DNA from: Methylophilus sp. DW102
GTDB lineage: Bacteria > Pseudomonadota > Gammaproteobacteria > Burkholderiales > Methylophilaceae
NCBI RefSeq assembly: GCF_037076555.1
Contig: NZ_AP029023.1
Span: 1,488,001-1,552,000, forward strand
Reading direction: 5' to 3'
DNA: 64,000 nt
The stretch's first letter is position 1; every line of letters starts with the position of its first letter. The position numbers and the translations under genes are program-made. The notes beneath the pieces were generated by a model, which did no database searches, was not told the origin of the DNA, and saw only the letters and a list, made by a program, of their open reading frames with translations. Shown piece by piece: positions 47,408 through 57,538 of the stretch.

Positions 47408-48628
47408 ATGCGCATTGCTTACTTCACTAGTGTTTATCCCCGGGCAACTGATACGTTTATTCAACGAGAAGTGGTGCACCTGCGCGAAAAAGGTCATGAT
47501 GTATTTACTTATGCGCTTCGCGCGCCTGGGGCAGATCATAATCTGAGCGGGCTGGTGGCCTCTGAACGTGCCAATACGGTTTATCTCTTACCTGCAAAGC
47601 TATGGTTGCTGCTAAAACTGAACTTGCGGTGGATTTTCAAATACCCGGAGCGCTATTTTTCAACGCTGAAATTGGCATTTAAAACATCTAAAGCCGGCTT
47701 AAAAGGGTTTTTATTCCAGCTTTTTTATTTCCAGGAAGCCCTGTTGCTCGCGCAATCGTTACTCAGCAATCGGGTATCTCATCTGCATAATCATTTTGGT
47801 GATAACAGTGGCTCTGTGACGATGCTCGCGAGTAAATTGAGCTCGGTCCCTTACAGTATTACCATTCATGGACCGCATATCTTTTTTGAGCCTCTAGACT
47901 GGGCTTTGAGTGAAAAAGTAAAAAATGCATCTTTTATTGTTTGTATTAGCCATTATTGTAAAAGCCAGATGATGCTTTTTTCAGATCAGAAAGACTGGCA
48001 TAAGTTGAAGATTGTGCATTGTGGCGTAGATATTTCAGAATATGTGTTTGCACCAAAGGCAATGACTCGCGAACGTGAGATTGTCAAAATGTTGTATGTA
48101 GGACGCCTGGCAGGAGAGAAGGGCGTTCCTGTTTTATTGCAAAGTTTGGTTGAGCTGAAGAATCAAGGCTTACAATTTCACTTGACCCTGTATGGTGATG
48201 GCTCAGACCGTAAATTGCTGGAACAACTGGCCTCTAGCCACGGTTTAAATGCCTATGTTACTTTTGCCGGTTTTGCAGATCAACAAACAATTCGTCACGC
48301 GTTAACCAATAGTGACTTATTCATTCTGCCAAGTTTTGCCGAGGGTGTCCCAGTCTCTTTGATGGAATCTATGGCAATAGGTGTGCCTGTCATTGGGACT
48401 TATGTTGGTGGCGTTGTGGAGCTGATTACTCCAGACCACTCAGGCTTGGTCGTGTCGCCTTCAGATATAGATGGCTTAAGTGCTGCAATTAAGAAATACA
48501 TTAACGACGCTGAATTTAGAGCCAGAGTCAGTCAAAATGCACGTCAAAAAATAGAGCAAGACTTTAACTTGCAAATTGAACTGACAAAACTGGAAGCGCT
48601 ATTTTCCGGTGGTGAAGCGCATGATTAA
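47408..48628 (+). CDS. Family 4 glycosyltransferase
   Basis: 406 residues, GT-B fold. MRIAYFTSVYPRATDTFIQREV resembles the colanic acid WcaL-type start, KMLYVGRLAGEKGVPVLL opens the C-terminal donor domain, and EGVPVSLMESMAIGVPVIG (about 320-338) is the GT4 E-x7-E motif. Retaining transferase, donor probably a nucleotide sugar such as GDP-mannose or UDP-galactose given the precursor genes present. Its stop overlaps the next start region. Confidence 0.9.
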   Translation: MRIAYFTSVYPRATDTFIQREVVHLREKGHDVFTYALRAPGADHNLSGLVASERANTVYLLPAKLWLLLKLNLRWIFKYPERYFSTLKLAFKTSKAGLKGFLFQLFYFQEALLLAQSLLSNRVSHLHNHFGDNSGSVTMLASKLSSVPYSITIHGPHIFFEPLDWALSEKVKNASFIVCISHYCKSQMMLFSDQKDWHKLKIVHCGVDISEYVFAPKAMTREREIVKMLYVGRLAGEKGVPVLLQSLVELKNQGLQFHLTLYGDGSDRKLLEQLASSHGLNAYVTFAGFADQQTIRHALTNSDLFILPSFAEGVPVSLMESMAIGVPVIGTYVGGVVELITPDHSGLVVSPSDIDGLSAAIKKYINDAEFRARVSQNARQKIEQDFNLQIELTKLEALFSGGEAHD

Positions 48629-50264
48629 GTCACTAAAAAACAGCCAACTCAGTGAGCTAGAGTCTTATCCCGTCTGTGTTGTAGGAGGGGGGGCTGCTGG
48701 CATTACAATGGCGATTGCTTTGGCTCGCAAAGGCCAACGTGTGCTGTTGATTGAGGGCGGCGATTGGAAACAAGTCGAAAACGAAGACGCTTACATGGGA
48801 GAGGCAGTCAGCCCACATGCAAGCACGACTGAGTATCGCTATCAGCGGTTGGGTGGTACTACGCACTTATGGGGCGGCCGTTGTGTGCCGCTAGACGCTT
48901 ACGATCTGAAGCAGCGCGATTATGTACCTAACAGTGGCTGGCCGATAGAGGCTAATGAATTATTTCCTTTTTATTCAGATGCTCTCGACTATTGTGATGC
49001 GGGTAACAACGATTTTACTATCAAAGCATTGCGCAATAAAAAACCAATGTTTGAGGATTTGAAACAGTTGGACGGTGAGATTAAAGAGCTTATTGAACGA
49101 TATAGTCTGCCAACTGATTTCGCAAAAAAATTTGGTTCTGAGCTCAAGCTTTCAAAAAACATTCTTGTGTTGAAAGAGACACGTGTTACGACGATGCACA
49201 TGAATGAGTCTGGAACGTATGTTGACAGAATTGAACTCAATAATGGCGTGATAAGACTAAACCTCAAAGTTAAACAAGTTGTCATTGCCGGCGGTGGCAT
49301 TGAATCTACAAGGTTAATGCTTGCGACCCGTAAGCATACGCCGTCTTGGACGCGTTTTGACGCTAGCCTTGGTAAATTTTATGCATGTCATTACGACCTT
49401 ATTTTTGGGTCATTAAGATTTAATGGAAGCAAACCATTTTTTGATTTTGAAAAAACGGTGGATGGCATTTACGCAAGGCGTAAACTGCAATTCAAAGAGT
49501 CATTCTTAGACCAGCATCGTCTTTTGAATTCAACATTTAGGTTACATTTTCCTGCCTATGCTGATGCCTCGCATGGCAGTGGTGTGCTATCGACTATATA
49601 TCTTGCAAAATCAGTTCTCGCTAAGGAGTATCAGGCCATTTTGAATCACGGCGGGCAAGAGCTTTCCGGCGAAAAAAATTATTCTGCACATATGCTTAAT
49701 GTGATGACAGATGCACATTCTGTTGCCAAATTTGGCATGGATTGGATTTTTAAGCGTCAACTTGCCAAGCGCAAGCTACCATATACCCTAATTAATAACA
49801 AAAATGGCACTTATCCGCTGGAGTTTAATAGTGAACAAGTGCCTGATAAAGAGAATAAGATTAGCTTACTTGATGCAACAGACCAGTTTGGGATGCCCAG
49901 AGTTAAAGTTGAGTGGCGGATGACGAGTCAAGATATCAATTCAGGCATAAGATCTTTTGAGTTGTTAAAAAGCTTACTAGACAAAACAAAAGACTGCCGA
50001 TTGGAGTTTGATGCCAAAAGACTAGAAAACAGTGTTTCCTCCGCGTTGCCTGTGGGTGGGCACCACATTGGCTCAACAAGAATGGGCGATTCAGAGGATA
50101 AGAGCGTTGTGGACAATAATTGTCAGGTTCATGGCGTAAATAATTTATTTATTGCCAGTTCATCTGTTTTTCCAACAAATGGACATGCCAACCCAACGTT
50201 GACGATTGTTGCCCTCTCTTTAAGACTGGCAAGTCACTTGCATACACAAATTTTAAAAACTTAA
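48621..50264 (+). CDS. GMC-family FAD-dependent oxidoreductase
   Basis: 547 residues from ATG 48621 (GTG codons at 48609 and 48612 are alternatives). CVVGGGAAGITMAIALARKG and LLIEGG form the FAD-binding N-terminus, GGTTHLWGGRC lies near residue 87, and the C-terminal GGHHIGSTRMG with FPTNGHANPTLTIVALSLRLA carries the conserved His/Asn pair of glucose-methanol-choline oxidoreductases. No signal peptide or Tat motif is seen, so it is cytoplasmic. Such enzymes oxidise sugar or alcohol hydroxyls. In this place it may oxidise a nucleotide- or lipid-linked sugar of the polymer, which would be an uncommon modification. Confidence 0.85.
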   Translation: MIKSLKNSQLSELESYPVCVVGGGAAGITMAIALARKGQRVLLIEGGDWKQVENEDAYMGEAVSPHASTTEYRYQRLGGTTHLWGGRCVPLDAYDLKQRDYVPNSGWPIEANELFPFYSDALDYCDAGNNDFTIKALRNKKPMFEDLKQLDGEIKELIERYSLPTDFAKKFGSELKLSKNILVLKETRVTTMHMNESGTYVDRIELNNGVIRLNLKVKQVVIAGGGIESTRLMLATRKHTPSWTRFDASLGKFYACHYDLIFGSLRFNGSKPFFDFEKTVDGIYARRKLQFKESFLDQHRLLNSTFRLHFPAYADASHGSGVLSTIYLAKSVLAKEYQAILNHGGQELSGEKNYSAHMLNVMTDAHSVAKFGMDWIFKRQLAKRKLPYTLINNKNGTYPLEFNSEQVPDKENKISLLDATDQFGMPRVKVEWRMTSQDINSGIRSFELLKSLLDKTKDCRLEFDAKRLENSVSSALPVGGHHIGSTRMGDSEDKSVVDNNCQVHGVNNLFIASSSVFPTNGHANPTLTIVALSLRLASHLHTQILKT

Positions 50265-50312
50265 ATTTGCTTATGAGGTCGATTTAAGAGCGACGTCTTT
50301 AAGGAGTACTTT

Positions 50313-51725
50313 ATGAAATATTTATTGTCCTTGTGGGTTGGTATCAACCTATGTCTAGGCTTTTCAGTTGTTGCATGGGGCTCAGAAGATGAGTTCGGAA
50401 CGTTTAAAAGACCTTTTGCAGTTGATTCGTTATGGAATAGCAAACCAGTAAATCCTCAGTTTACCAATTTCGAGATCCCACTTTCAAAGTACTTTCCGGC
50501 GGTTCAGCAGGGCACTTACTCAACCGGCGTTTTTTTAGCGAAAGAGACTGACGCCCCCGTAAAAGTTTATGGCTACCCGGAAAGAAAGGGAGTCTGGGAT
50601 CCAGATTCTGAACAAGTCAAACCTTTTGTGACCATTCCACATTGGCCTAAAGAGGTTATCCCTGCATCTGGGAGTGATGGTCATGCAGATATTGTGGATG
50701 AGGGCCTTGGGATCATACATTCTTTCTGGCAATTAAAGTTTAAAGATGGCCGCTGGATGGCTGAGCAATACGCTTGGACACGACTGGATGGAAGAGGTTG
50801 GGGGGATCCCGCGCATTATTTTCAAGGCGCACGTGCTGCTGCAGTACCTTCATTGGCGGGGATTATACGACAGCATGAAATCGAAGATCAGAAGCCTGTT
50901 TTTGAGCATGCCTTAGCAATTTCACTGACGGATAATGGCTTGTCTCCAAAACCAGCTTATATTTTTCCTGCTACATCAGCAGATACTTACTCAGAGAAAC
51001 GTCATTTTGGGCAAATTCCTGAAGGAGCCTTGTTGATGCTGCCGCAGAGTTTTGATGAGTCCAAAATACAATCTTCTCCTAAAATGAAGAAGATTGTACG
51101 AACCTTGAAAACCTATGGAGCTTATGTTGTCGATGAAAATTATGGGACACCTTATGTGATTTATGTGGAAAATGGTCCTGTCAGCTTCAACCTGAATCGC
51201 CCCAAGCTTTCTTGGGATAATCAAGTTGCAGACGAGTTAAACTTGATTCGTTCAAGCTTAAGACAGGTTGCTTCTGCAGACAAGTGGATCAATGGGGCCG
51301 GCCAGGAATTCATCCCCGCACGCAACTTCAACTTGCTGTCAATGCGTGGGCCTTGGACATTAAAGCAAGGAGATAGTCTGGGTGAGTTTGATACATTAAC
51401 CCAGGCTGTGATGTTTGGACCAACCTCCCGACCTGTAACACAAGATAACTATTCAGGTCGAGGGATGCAGGCGATTCTATGGGCGAGGCCTAAGGTCGGC
51501 GAAACTTTCCGGTTTCGGGCAATCACGACAGGAGGGGCTAAAGTATCAATGAGGATTCTTGACAAATCCAGACAGCAAGCTTTGTATCAGACAAAACTGC
51601 TTGAGAACGGTGATTCCGAAACTTTTACGTGGCCCTCATCCGATTTTGTCCCTATGTTATCGGTAACGAGTGGCGTAGGGAGCAGCTCTTCTGCCAGAGC
51701 CGAGCTAATAAAAATCAGCCGTTAA
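50313..51725 (+). CDS. Unrecognised secreted protein of the EPS locus
   Basis: 470 residues. A signal peptide of about 24 residues (MKYLLSLWVGINLCLGFSVVAWG) precedes a large domain with KRPFAVDSLWNSKPV, VDEGLGIIHSFWQLKFKDGRW, HALAISLTDNG, YIFPATSAD and TYGAYVVDENYGTPYV. Similar wording occurs in secreted proteins of other bacteria whose function I do not know. The C-terminal 130 residues (from about 335) read like a beta-sandwich accessory module. Many Trp/Tyr/His residues would suit carbohydrate binding or a lyase/hydrolase, but this is speculation. It has aaggag before the ATG. Confidence 0.75.
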   Translation: MKYLLSLWVGINLCLGFSVVAWGSEDEFGTFKRPFAVDSLWNSKPVNPQFTNFEIPLSKYFPAVQQGTYSTGVFLAKETDAPVKVYGYPERKGVWDPDSEQVKPFVTIPHWPKEVIPASGSDGHADIVDEGLGIIHSFWQLKFKDGRWMAEQYAWTRLDGRGWGDPAHYFQGARAAAVPSLAGIIRQHEIEDQKPVFEHALAISLTDNGLSPKPAYIFPATSADTYSEKRHFGQIPEGALLMLPQSFDESKIQSSPKMKKIVRTLKTYGAYVVDENYGTPYVIYVENGPVSFNLNRPKLSWDNQVADELNLIRSSLRQVASADKWINGAGQEFIPARNFNLLSMRGPWTLKQGDSLGEFDTLTQAVMFGPTSRPVTQDNYSGRGMQAILWARPKVGETFRFRAITTGGAKVSMRILDKSRQQALYQTKLLENGDSETFTWPSSDFVPMLSVTSGVGSSSSARAELIKISR

Positions 51726-51797
51726 TAGGTAATACGGACTATACTGTAAAAAAAGTTTAATCATTCAGGGGTACATTGGGTAGTTAACACTCCCATA

Positions 51798-52880
51798 TTG
51801 GACCTCTCATTGAACTTAAACCGACAAAACAGATACGCATTTGCTGATGGCCTCAGAGCTCTGGCTGCATTGTGGGTGGTACTTTACCACTTGAATGAAG
51901 GGCAGCATGTTGCGCAGTTGACTAAATTTTTAGGCACCTTTTTCACCTCGCTAGTATTTGAGCATGGTAATTTGGGGGTGCCAATTTTTTTTGTATTGAG
52001 TGGTTTTGTGATGGCTATCACCACCGAGTCAAAAAAAATGGGGATTAAGCAATCTGCACAGTTTATGTTGAGAAGACTTGCTCGCTTATCACCACCTTAT
52101 TACATTGCAATGTTGCTGTCCTTGGTTGTGATCGGGCTTAAAGTAAAGCATGGTGAACCGGATGCGTATTGGCCAAGTTGGAGCGTAATACTGGCCCATA
52201 TGGTTTATTTACAGGGCTTTCTACAATACCAACAAATCAATGTCGTTTTCTGGACACTCTGCTATGAAATGCAGTTTTATTTTGTGTTTAGTATATTTAT
52301 TTACTTCATTTCGCAGCGCCTGCCTGGCAGCCTAGCTCATTGGTTCATGATCTTTTTAATGACGATCCCGGCATTACTTTGGCTTGTATTTGTTCCTCAC
52401 GATGCGCCAGTGCATTCTTTCGTTCACAATCATCTTATTTTTATTTATTACTGGTATGCTTTTTGCGCTGGCACGCTGGTCGGATGGTGTTCAAACCGAG
52501 GGCAATTATTTCAATTTTACCTGATCGCATTTTATGGATGCCTCATTGTGATAGGAGCTGTTGAATATAATTTGTTTGCGATTACTGCAGGTTTAACGAG
52601 CTTTATAATGCATATGGCAATGAAATATAAAAAAATGAACAGTTGGCTCAATTACACTCCGCTACAGTTATTAGGATTGGTTTCGTACAGTCTTTATTTG
52701 ATTCACAATAACATCACTGGTGCCTATGGCAGGATTTTTAGAGCGTTCTTTGGCCACAGTACGTCTTCTGATTTCATGTTTATGTTATCTAGTGTAATTG
52801 TGTGTTTTATCGCTGCCTATATAATGTACACACTCGTAGAGAAGCCTTCGATTAAAATGAGTCAAAAAATAAAATATTAA
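51798..52880 (+). CDS. Acyltransferase 3 family membrane protein (second)
   Basis: 360 residues from a TTG start. ADGLRALAALWVVLYHL (about 16-32, with His31) and LGVPIFFVLSGFVMA are the family motifs; about ten helices follow, and FWTLCYEMQFYFVFS contains the conserved E. It should acylate a sugar of the polymer at the membrane. The sequence differs strongly from the protein at 39697-40686, so the two probably modify different positions. Confidence 0.87.
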   Translation: MDLSLNLNRQNRYAFADGLRALAALWVVLYHLNEGQHVAQLTKFLGTFFTSLVFEHGNLGVPIFFVLSGFVMAITTESKKMGIKQSAQFMLRRLARLSPPYYIAMLLSLVVIGLKVKHGEPDAYWPSWSVILAHMVYLQGFLQYQQINVVFWTLCYEMQFYFVFSIFIYFISQRLPGSLAHWFMIFLMTIPALLWLVFVPHDAPVHSFVHNHLIFIYYWYAFCAGTLVGWCSNRGQLFQFYLIAFYGCLIVIGAVEYNLFAITAGLTSFIMHMAMKYKKMNSWLNYTPLQLLGLVSYSLYLIHNNITGAYGRIFRAFFGHSTSSDFMFMLSSVIVCFIAAYIMYTLVEKPSIKMSQKIKY

Positions 52881-53012
52881 GCCTGTTATTATTCATTAAA
52901 TGTACTGTTTTCAATCTTATTTTCTGTAAGAGTTGATGGGCGAAAATAACATTTTGGCTGGACATTCAACATTATTAAAATCATCACTAGTTAAACGATA
53001 TGAAAGGTTTAA

Positions 53013-54209
53013 GTGCTAGTCATCGAGTCTATTTTTATTGTTATTTTGATCTTGGCAACAATCCCGGTTTTGATCGTTTCAGCTCAAGTATTCATTGCAA
53101 TATTGGCTTCGAAGCACAAGGTGATTCAGCCTAAACTATATGATCACTTAAACGTTTGTATCTTAATTCCTGCCCATAATGAGTCTGTCAATATCATTCC
53201 AACACTTGACTCAATCAGCCAGAATCATGCTTCAACGCTGAAGGTTCTGGTCGTAGCCGATAATTGTAATGATGATACCGCCGAGATTGTCAGACAGCGT
53301 GGTCTTGAAGTTATAGAGCGTCATGACCATAGTCGGCGAGGCAAGGGGTATGCTTTAGATTTTGGGATTAATCATTTACGTCAATTCTCACCAGATATCG
53401 TTATTATTCTAGATGCGGACTGTATCGTTGATGGTAACGCAATCGATCATTTGATTGACAAGGCTGTGAGTACTGGGCGGCCAGTACAAGCCAATTATTT
53501 GATGTTCAATAGATCCGCCAGCGCTTCCATTAAAATGAAAATTGCAGAATTTGGCTGGCTGCTGAAGAATTATGTCAGACCGTTAGGTTTTTCAATCATT
53601 AATTTGCCTTGTCAGTTAACCGGTTCTGGTATGGCCTTCCCATGGCGGCATATCTCTAAAATTAACTTTGCTACAGGACATATAGTAGAGGATATGAAAC
53701 TTGGATTAGAGGCTGCAGAAATTGCAGCTGCCCCTGTATTTTGTCCTAATGCCAAGGTTTATAGCTATTTTCCTCTTAATGAGGAGGGGGTTAAGTCCCA
53801 AAGAACACGCTGGGAGCATGGACATTTAGGGATTATATTTAAAGATGTCCCCCATATTTTGCTCAAAGCGATTTTGAAAAAAAATCTGCACCTTTTTGCG
53901 ATGGGGATTGATTTGTTAGTGCCACCGCTTTCTTTGATGGCGATGTCACTTGCTTTGCTGATGGTGGCAGGTCTGTTATTAGTCACAATATTTAACTTTC
54001 CGGCTATTTATTTTGCGCTCACAATTTATTTGAATTCTTTATTTGCTTTGAGCATTTTTTGTTTTTGGATTGCATTTGGTCGAGAAATAATCTCGTTAAG
54101 ACAGCTGTTGAGTATCCCTTATTACATTCTGACGAAGGTTCCAATTTACTTAAGGTTTGTTTTTAAGCGCCAGTCTGAATGGGTGAGATCCAAACGTGAT
54201 GAAAACTAA
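53013..54209 (+). CDS. Membrane-bound family 2 glycosyltransferase
   Basis: 398 residues from GTG with gaaagg upstream. One N-terminal helix (about 4-30), a GT2 catalytic core with ILIPAHNES, VADNCNDDTA, ILDADCIVD (about 132-140), VEDMKLG and SQRTRWEHG (the Q-x-x-R-W motif), then two or three C-terminal helices (about 300-365). This architecture is that of processive or lipid-linked transferases such as cellulose-synthase relatives. Substrate unknown; it likely extends the lipid-linked unit or a polymer. Confidence 0.88.
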   Translation: MLVIESIFIVILILATIPVLIVSAQVFIAILASKHKVIQPKLYDHLNVCILIPAHNESVNIIPTLDSISQNHASTLKVLVVADNCNDDTAEIVRQRGLEVIERHDHSRRGKGYALDFGINHLRQFSPDIVIILDADCIVDGNAIDHLIDKAVSTGRPVQANYLMFNRSASASIKMKIAEFGWLLKNYVRPLGFSIINLPCQLTGSGMAFPWRHISKINFATGHIVEDMKLGLEAAEIAAAPVFCPNAKVYSYFPLNEEGVKSQRTRWEHGHLGIIFKDVPHILLKAILKKNLHLFAMGIDLLVPPLSLMAMSLALLMVAGLLLVTIFNFPAIYFALTIYLNSLFALSIFCFWIAFGREIISLRQLLSIPYYILTKVPIYLRFVFKRQSEWVRSKRDEN

Positions 54210-54260
54210 AAGGCGAAGAGGGTTTAAAAAAATGTTATCCGAGAAATCCGGTGGTATCAA

Positions 54261-55043
54261 ATGAGCGTTAAGGTGAATAATAAAATTGAGCTTTTTGGAA
54301 TCAGCATTCATCGTCTGACCATGCTTAATACGCTGGATATATTGCAAGAATGGCTAGAATACGGCGATTACGACTGCAAATATGTCGTGACTCCGAACGT
54401 GGACCACATCGTCCTTTTGGACAAGTCTTCCGCCTTCAAACAGGCATACTCAGAGGCATCTATTATTGTTGCAGATGGCAAGCCTGTCGTTATGGCTTCA
54501 AGATTGTTGGGTAAAGCACTTCCTGAGACTGTACCAGGCAGTGACCTGGTGCCTAATATTTTCGAACAGTTTCAGCAAAAAAAACTGCCCTTAAAAGTTT
54601 TTTTGCTGGGCGCCATGCCCGGTGTAGGAGAAAAGGCTGCTGTCAATATAGAATCCCAATGGCCTTTAGTAAAAGTTGTAGGGACGCTAAGCCCTGAATT
54701 TGGCTTCGAAAAAAACCATATTGATTGCGAAAAAATTTGCCGTACCGTTTCTGATGCAGAGCCTGATTTATTGATAATTGGACTGGGTGCTCCTAAGCAA
54801 GAAATTTGGGTTAATAAATACTCTCCTTTGCTAAAGGTTAAGGTTGCATTGTGCGTAGGAGCAACAATAGACTTTTTAGCTGGAAACAAACCAAGGGCAC
54901 CAGTTTGGATGAGAAAAGTTGGGTTGGAATGGTTGCATCGGATGTGTTCAGAACCCAAGAGATTAGTGAAGAGATATCTGGTGGATGCAATTGTCTTTCC
55001 GCGACTTTTTTTGAGAGAAGTCCTTAAAAGCTTTGAACGTTAA
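54261..55043 (+). CDS. WecG/TagA/CpsF family glycosyltransferase
   Basis: 260 residues. VVTPNVDHIVLL (about 35-46), ADGKPVVMASRLLG and the C-terminal GLGAPKQEIWVNKY and ATIDFLAGNKPRAPVWMRKVGLEWLHRM, read as successive motifs, are diagnostic of GT26. Members add ManNAc(A) in enterobacterial antigen and teichoic acids, or glucose in xanthan (GumM). Given the Glc/Gal/Man/GlcA precursor genes, a hexose transfer is plausible. Confidence 0.92.
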   Translation: MSVKVNNKIELFGISIHRLTMLNTLDILQEWLEYGDYDCKYVVTPNVDHIVLLDKSSAFKQAYSEASIIVADGKPVVMASRLLGKALPETVPGSDLVPNIFEQFQQKKLPLKVFLLGAMPGVGEKAAVNIESQWPLVKVVGTLSPEFGFEKNHIDCEKICRTVSDAEPDLLIIGLGAPKQEIWVNKYSPLLKVKVALCVGATIDFLAGNKPRAPVWMRKVGLEWLHRMCSEPKRLVKRYLVDAIVFPRLFLREVLKSFER

Positions 55044-55118
55044 TAAATAATAGTTGCTATATAGTGGGTGATTGTTGTTCATATCATTCAGTCAATTAAA
55101 TTTTTACAGGGATAAAAA

Positions 55119-56093
55119 ATGCAAGTTTTGGTTGTTGGTGGCGCAGGTTACATTGGATCACATATGGTAAAAATGTTGCTTGGGGCAGGACACAACGTCA
55201 TTACGCTGGATAACCTTTCCAGTGGGCACCGAGATGCAGTTGTTGGCGGTATTTTTGTTGAGGGCGATTTGGCCGATAGAGATTGTTTAAAAAAGTTATT
55301 TGAAGATTACAAGCCTGATGCAGTGATGCATTTTGCATCTTATATTCAAGTGGGCGAATCTGTACGCAAACCAGATATTTACTATCGTAATAATGTGACT
55401 AATACGCTCAATTTGCTTGATACGATGCTTGAGTTTGGCGTCAATAAATTTATTTTCTCCTCTACGGCGGCTGTATTTGGGGAGCCAGATTATGTCCCGA
55501 TTGATGAGGCCCATCCAAACAGACCGCTGAATCCCTATGGCCGTTCAAAATTAATGATTGAGCAAGTACTTGCCGACTACAGTAAGGCTTTTGATTTTAG
55601 ATCTGTGTGTTTAAGGTATTTTAATGCTGCTGGTGCAGATCCAGAAGGTCAGCTAGGCGAGCGTCATGACCCTGAAACGCATTTGATTCCTTTAATTTTA
55701 CAAGCCGCGTCTGGACGAAGAGAAAACATCCATGTATTCGGACGTGACTACGATACACCTGATGGTACATGTATTAGAGATTATATTCATATTGTTGATT
55801 TATGCTCTGCGCATCTGGCCGCTTTGGAATACTTAAACAATGGTGGGATGAGTGATCGCTTTAACTTGGGAAATGGCTCAGGGTTCTCTGTGCAACAGGT
55901 TATAGATGCCGTACAAATGGTTTCCACAAAAAAAGTGACTGTTGTCAACGGTCCCAGGCGTGAAGGAGATCCAGCGAGATTGGTTGCAGATTCTGCTCGA
56001 GCAAGAAAAATCCTATCTTGGGCGCCTAAATTTACCGACTTAGAAACTATTGTTGCTCACGCTTGGCAATGGGAGCTCAAGCAGTTAAGCTAA
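55119..56093 (+). CDS. galE: UDP-glucose 4-epimerase
   Basis: 324 residues, extended SDR. VGGAGYIGSHMVKMLL is the NAD-binding motif; catalytic residues are Ser115/Thr116 in FSSTAAVFG, Tyr140 and Lys144 in NPYGRSK. The order of segments (DNLSSGH, HFASYIQVGESV, RYFNAAGAD, GTCIRDYIHV-like) is that of GalE. It interconverts UDP-glucose and UDP-galactose, supplying galactose for the polymer. Confidence 0.94.
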   Translation: MQVLVVGGAGYIGSHMVKMLLGAGHNVITLDNLSSGHRDAVVGGIFVEGDLADRDCLKKLFEDYKPDAVMHFASYIQVGESVRKPDIYYRNNVTNTLNLLDTMLEFGVNKFIFSSTAAVFGEPDYVPIDEAHPNRPLNPYGRSKLMIEQVLADYSKAFDFRSVCLRYFNAAGADPEGQLGERHDPETHLIPLILQAASGRRENIHVFGRDYDTPDGTCIRDYIHIVDLCSAHLAALEYLNNGGMSDRFNLGNGSGFSVQQVIDAVQMVSTKKVTVVNGPRREGDPARLVADSARARKILSWAPKFTDLETIVAHAWQWELKQLS

Positions 56094-56124
56094 ACTTTAG
56101 AGAATGCAGCATTAAGGTAAATAT

Positions 56125-57537
56125 ATGAAAATTGTTCCTGTAATATTATCTGGCGGTTCTGGGACCCGTCTATGGCCTTTGTCACGTGCCGTATTGCCAA
56201 AACAACTATTGCCTCTGGTAAGTGAAAATACCATGCTACAGGAGACACTACTGCGGCTGGCTAGTTGGGCAGAGATTGAGTCGCCTATTGTTGTATGTGG
56301 CAATGATCATCGTTTCTTGGTTGCTGAGCAATTAAGACAGGTAGGCTTGAATCCAGCGGCGATCGTCCTTGAGCCGATTGCAAGAAATACAGCGCCGGCC
56401 ATTGCGGCCGCGTCGTTAATTTTGAAGGACACAGATGCGCTAATGCTGGTGTTGCCAGCTGATCATGTGATTACCGATGTTGCTGCTTTTGAAGCGGCGG
56501 TGCGTCGCGCCAGTGTGGCGGCCAGTATGGGCAAGCTAACTACTTTCGGCATTGAGCCCACACATCCCGAAACCGGTTATGGCTACATTCAATCAGGGGA
56601 TGGCCTGGAGGCCGCAGAAGGATGTTATACCGTTGCACGGTTCGTTGAGAAGCCTGACGCCGAAACGGCACAGCAGTATCTTGATGCCGGCAACTTTTAC
56701 TGGAATAGTGGCATGTTTTTGTTTAAACCAGCCATTTTTCTCGCCGAGCTGAAACAACATGCCCCAGCCATGCTAGATGCAGTGACCATGGCTGTGGCTA
56801 ATAGCTACAAGGACCTTGATTTTGTGCGCTTACATGAAGCGTCATTTGCCAAGTCTCCGTCAGATTCGATTGATTATGCGGTCATGGAGAAAACGCAGCT
56901 GGCCGCAGTCGTACCAGCCAATATGGGGTGGAATGATGTTGGATCTTGGACTGCGCTGAAAGAGGTCCAGCCAAACGACGAATCAGGAAACGCAATTCGT
57001 GGCGATGTTTATCTCAGGAATGTCAAAAATACTCTGGTGCGTGCCGAGCATAGATTTGTGGCAGCGGTAGGAGTAGAGGATCTTGTGATCGTTGAGACCG
57101 GTGATGCCATTTTGGTGGCACACAGAGACTGTGCTCAAGATGTGAAAAATATTGTAGATCATCTCAAAGCCAGCGGTCGCACTGAGCACCAGGTACATCC
57201 GCGCGTGTATCGTCCATGGGGCTGGTACGAAGGTATTGATGTGGGGGAGCGATTCCAGGTAAAGCGCATTATGGTCAAGCCTGGCGAAAAACTGTCTCTG
57301 CAAATGCATCACCATAGGGCCGAGCATTGGGTGGTGGTGAGTGGTTCTGCCATGATTACAGTGGATGATGTAACCAAGCTTTATACTGAAAACGAATCTA
57401 CATATATTCCTATTGGGTCTACCCATCGCCTGGAAAACCCGGGCAAGTTGCCATTACATCTGATCGAGGTGCAATCTGGAAGTTATCTAGGGGAAGATGA
57501 TATCGTCAGGTTCGAAGACACCTATGGCCGGAACTAG
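56125..57537 (+). CDS. manC: Mannose-1-phosphate guanylyltransferase / mannose-6-phosphate isomerase
   Basis: 470 residues, the bifunctional AlgA/ManC/XanB size. The N-terminal GDP-mannose pyrophosphorylase signature LSGGSGTRLWPLSR and FVEKPD (about 175) precede the C-terminal cupin isomerase domain (from about 365) with RPWGWYEGI, GEKLSLQMHHHRAEHW and the metal ligands therein. It turns fructose-6-phosphate or mannose-6-phosphate, with the next gene, into GDP-mannose. Confidence 0.95.
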   Translation: MKIVPVILSGGSGTRLWPLSRAVLPKQLLPLVSENTMLQETLLRLASWAEIESPIVVCGNDHRFLVAEQLRQVGLNPAAIVLEPIARNTAPAIAAASLILKDTDALMLVLPADHVITDVAAFEAAVRRASVAASMGKLTTFGIEPTHPETGYGYIQSGDGLEAAEGCYTVARFVEKPDAETAQQYLDAGNFYWNSGMFLFKPAIFLAELKQHAPAMLDAVTMAVANSYKDLDFVRLHEASFAKSPSDSIDYAVMEKTQLAAVVPANMGWNDVGSWTALKEVQPNDESGNAIRGDVYLRNVKNTLVRAEHRFVAAVGVEDLVIVETGDAILVAHRDCAQDVKNIVDHLKASGRTEHQVHPRVYRPWGWYEGIDVGERFQVKRIMVKPGEKLSLQMHHHRAEHWVVVSGSAMITVDDVTKLYTENESTYIPIGSTHRLENPGKLPLHLIEVQSGSYLGEDDIVRFEDTYGRN

Positions 57538-57538
57538 C

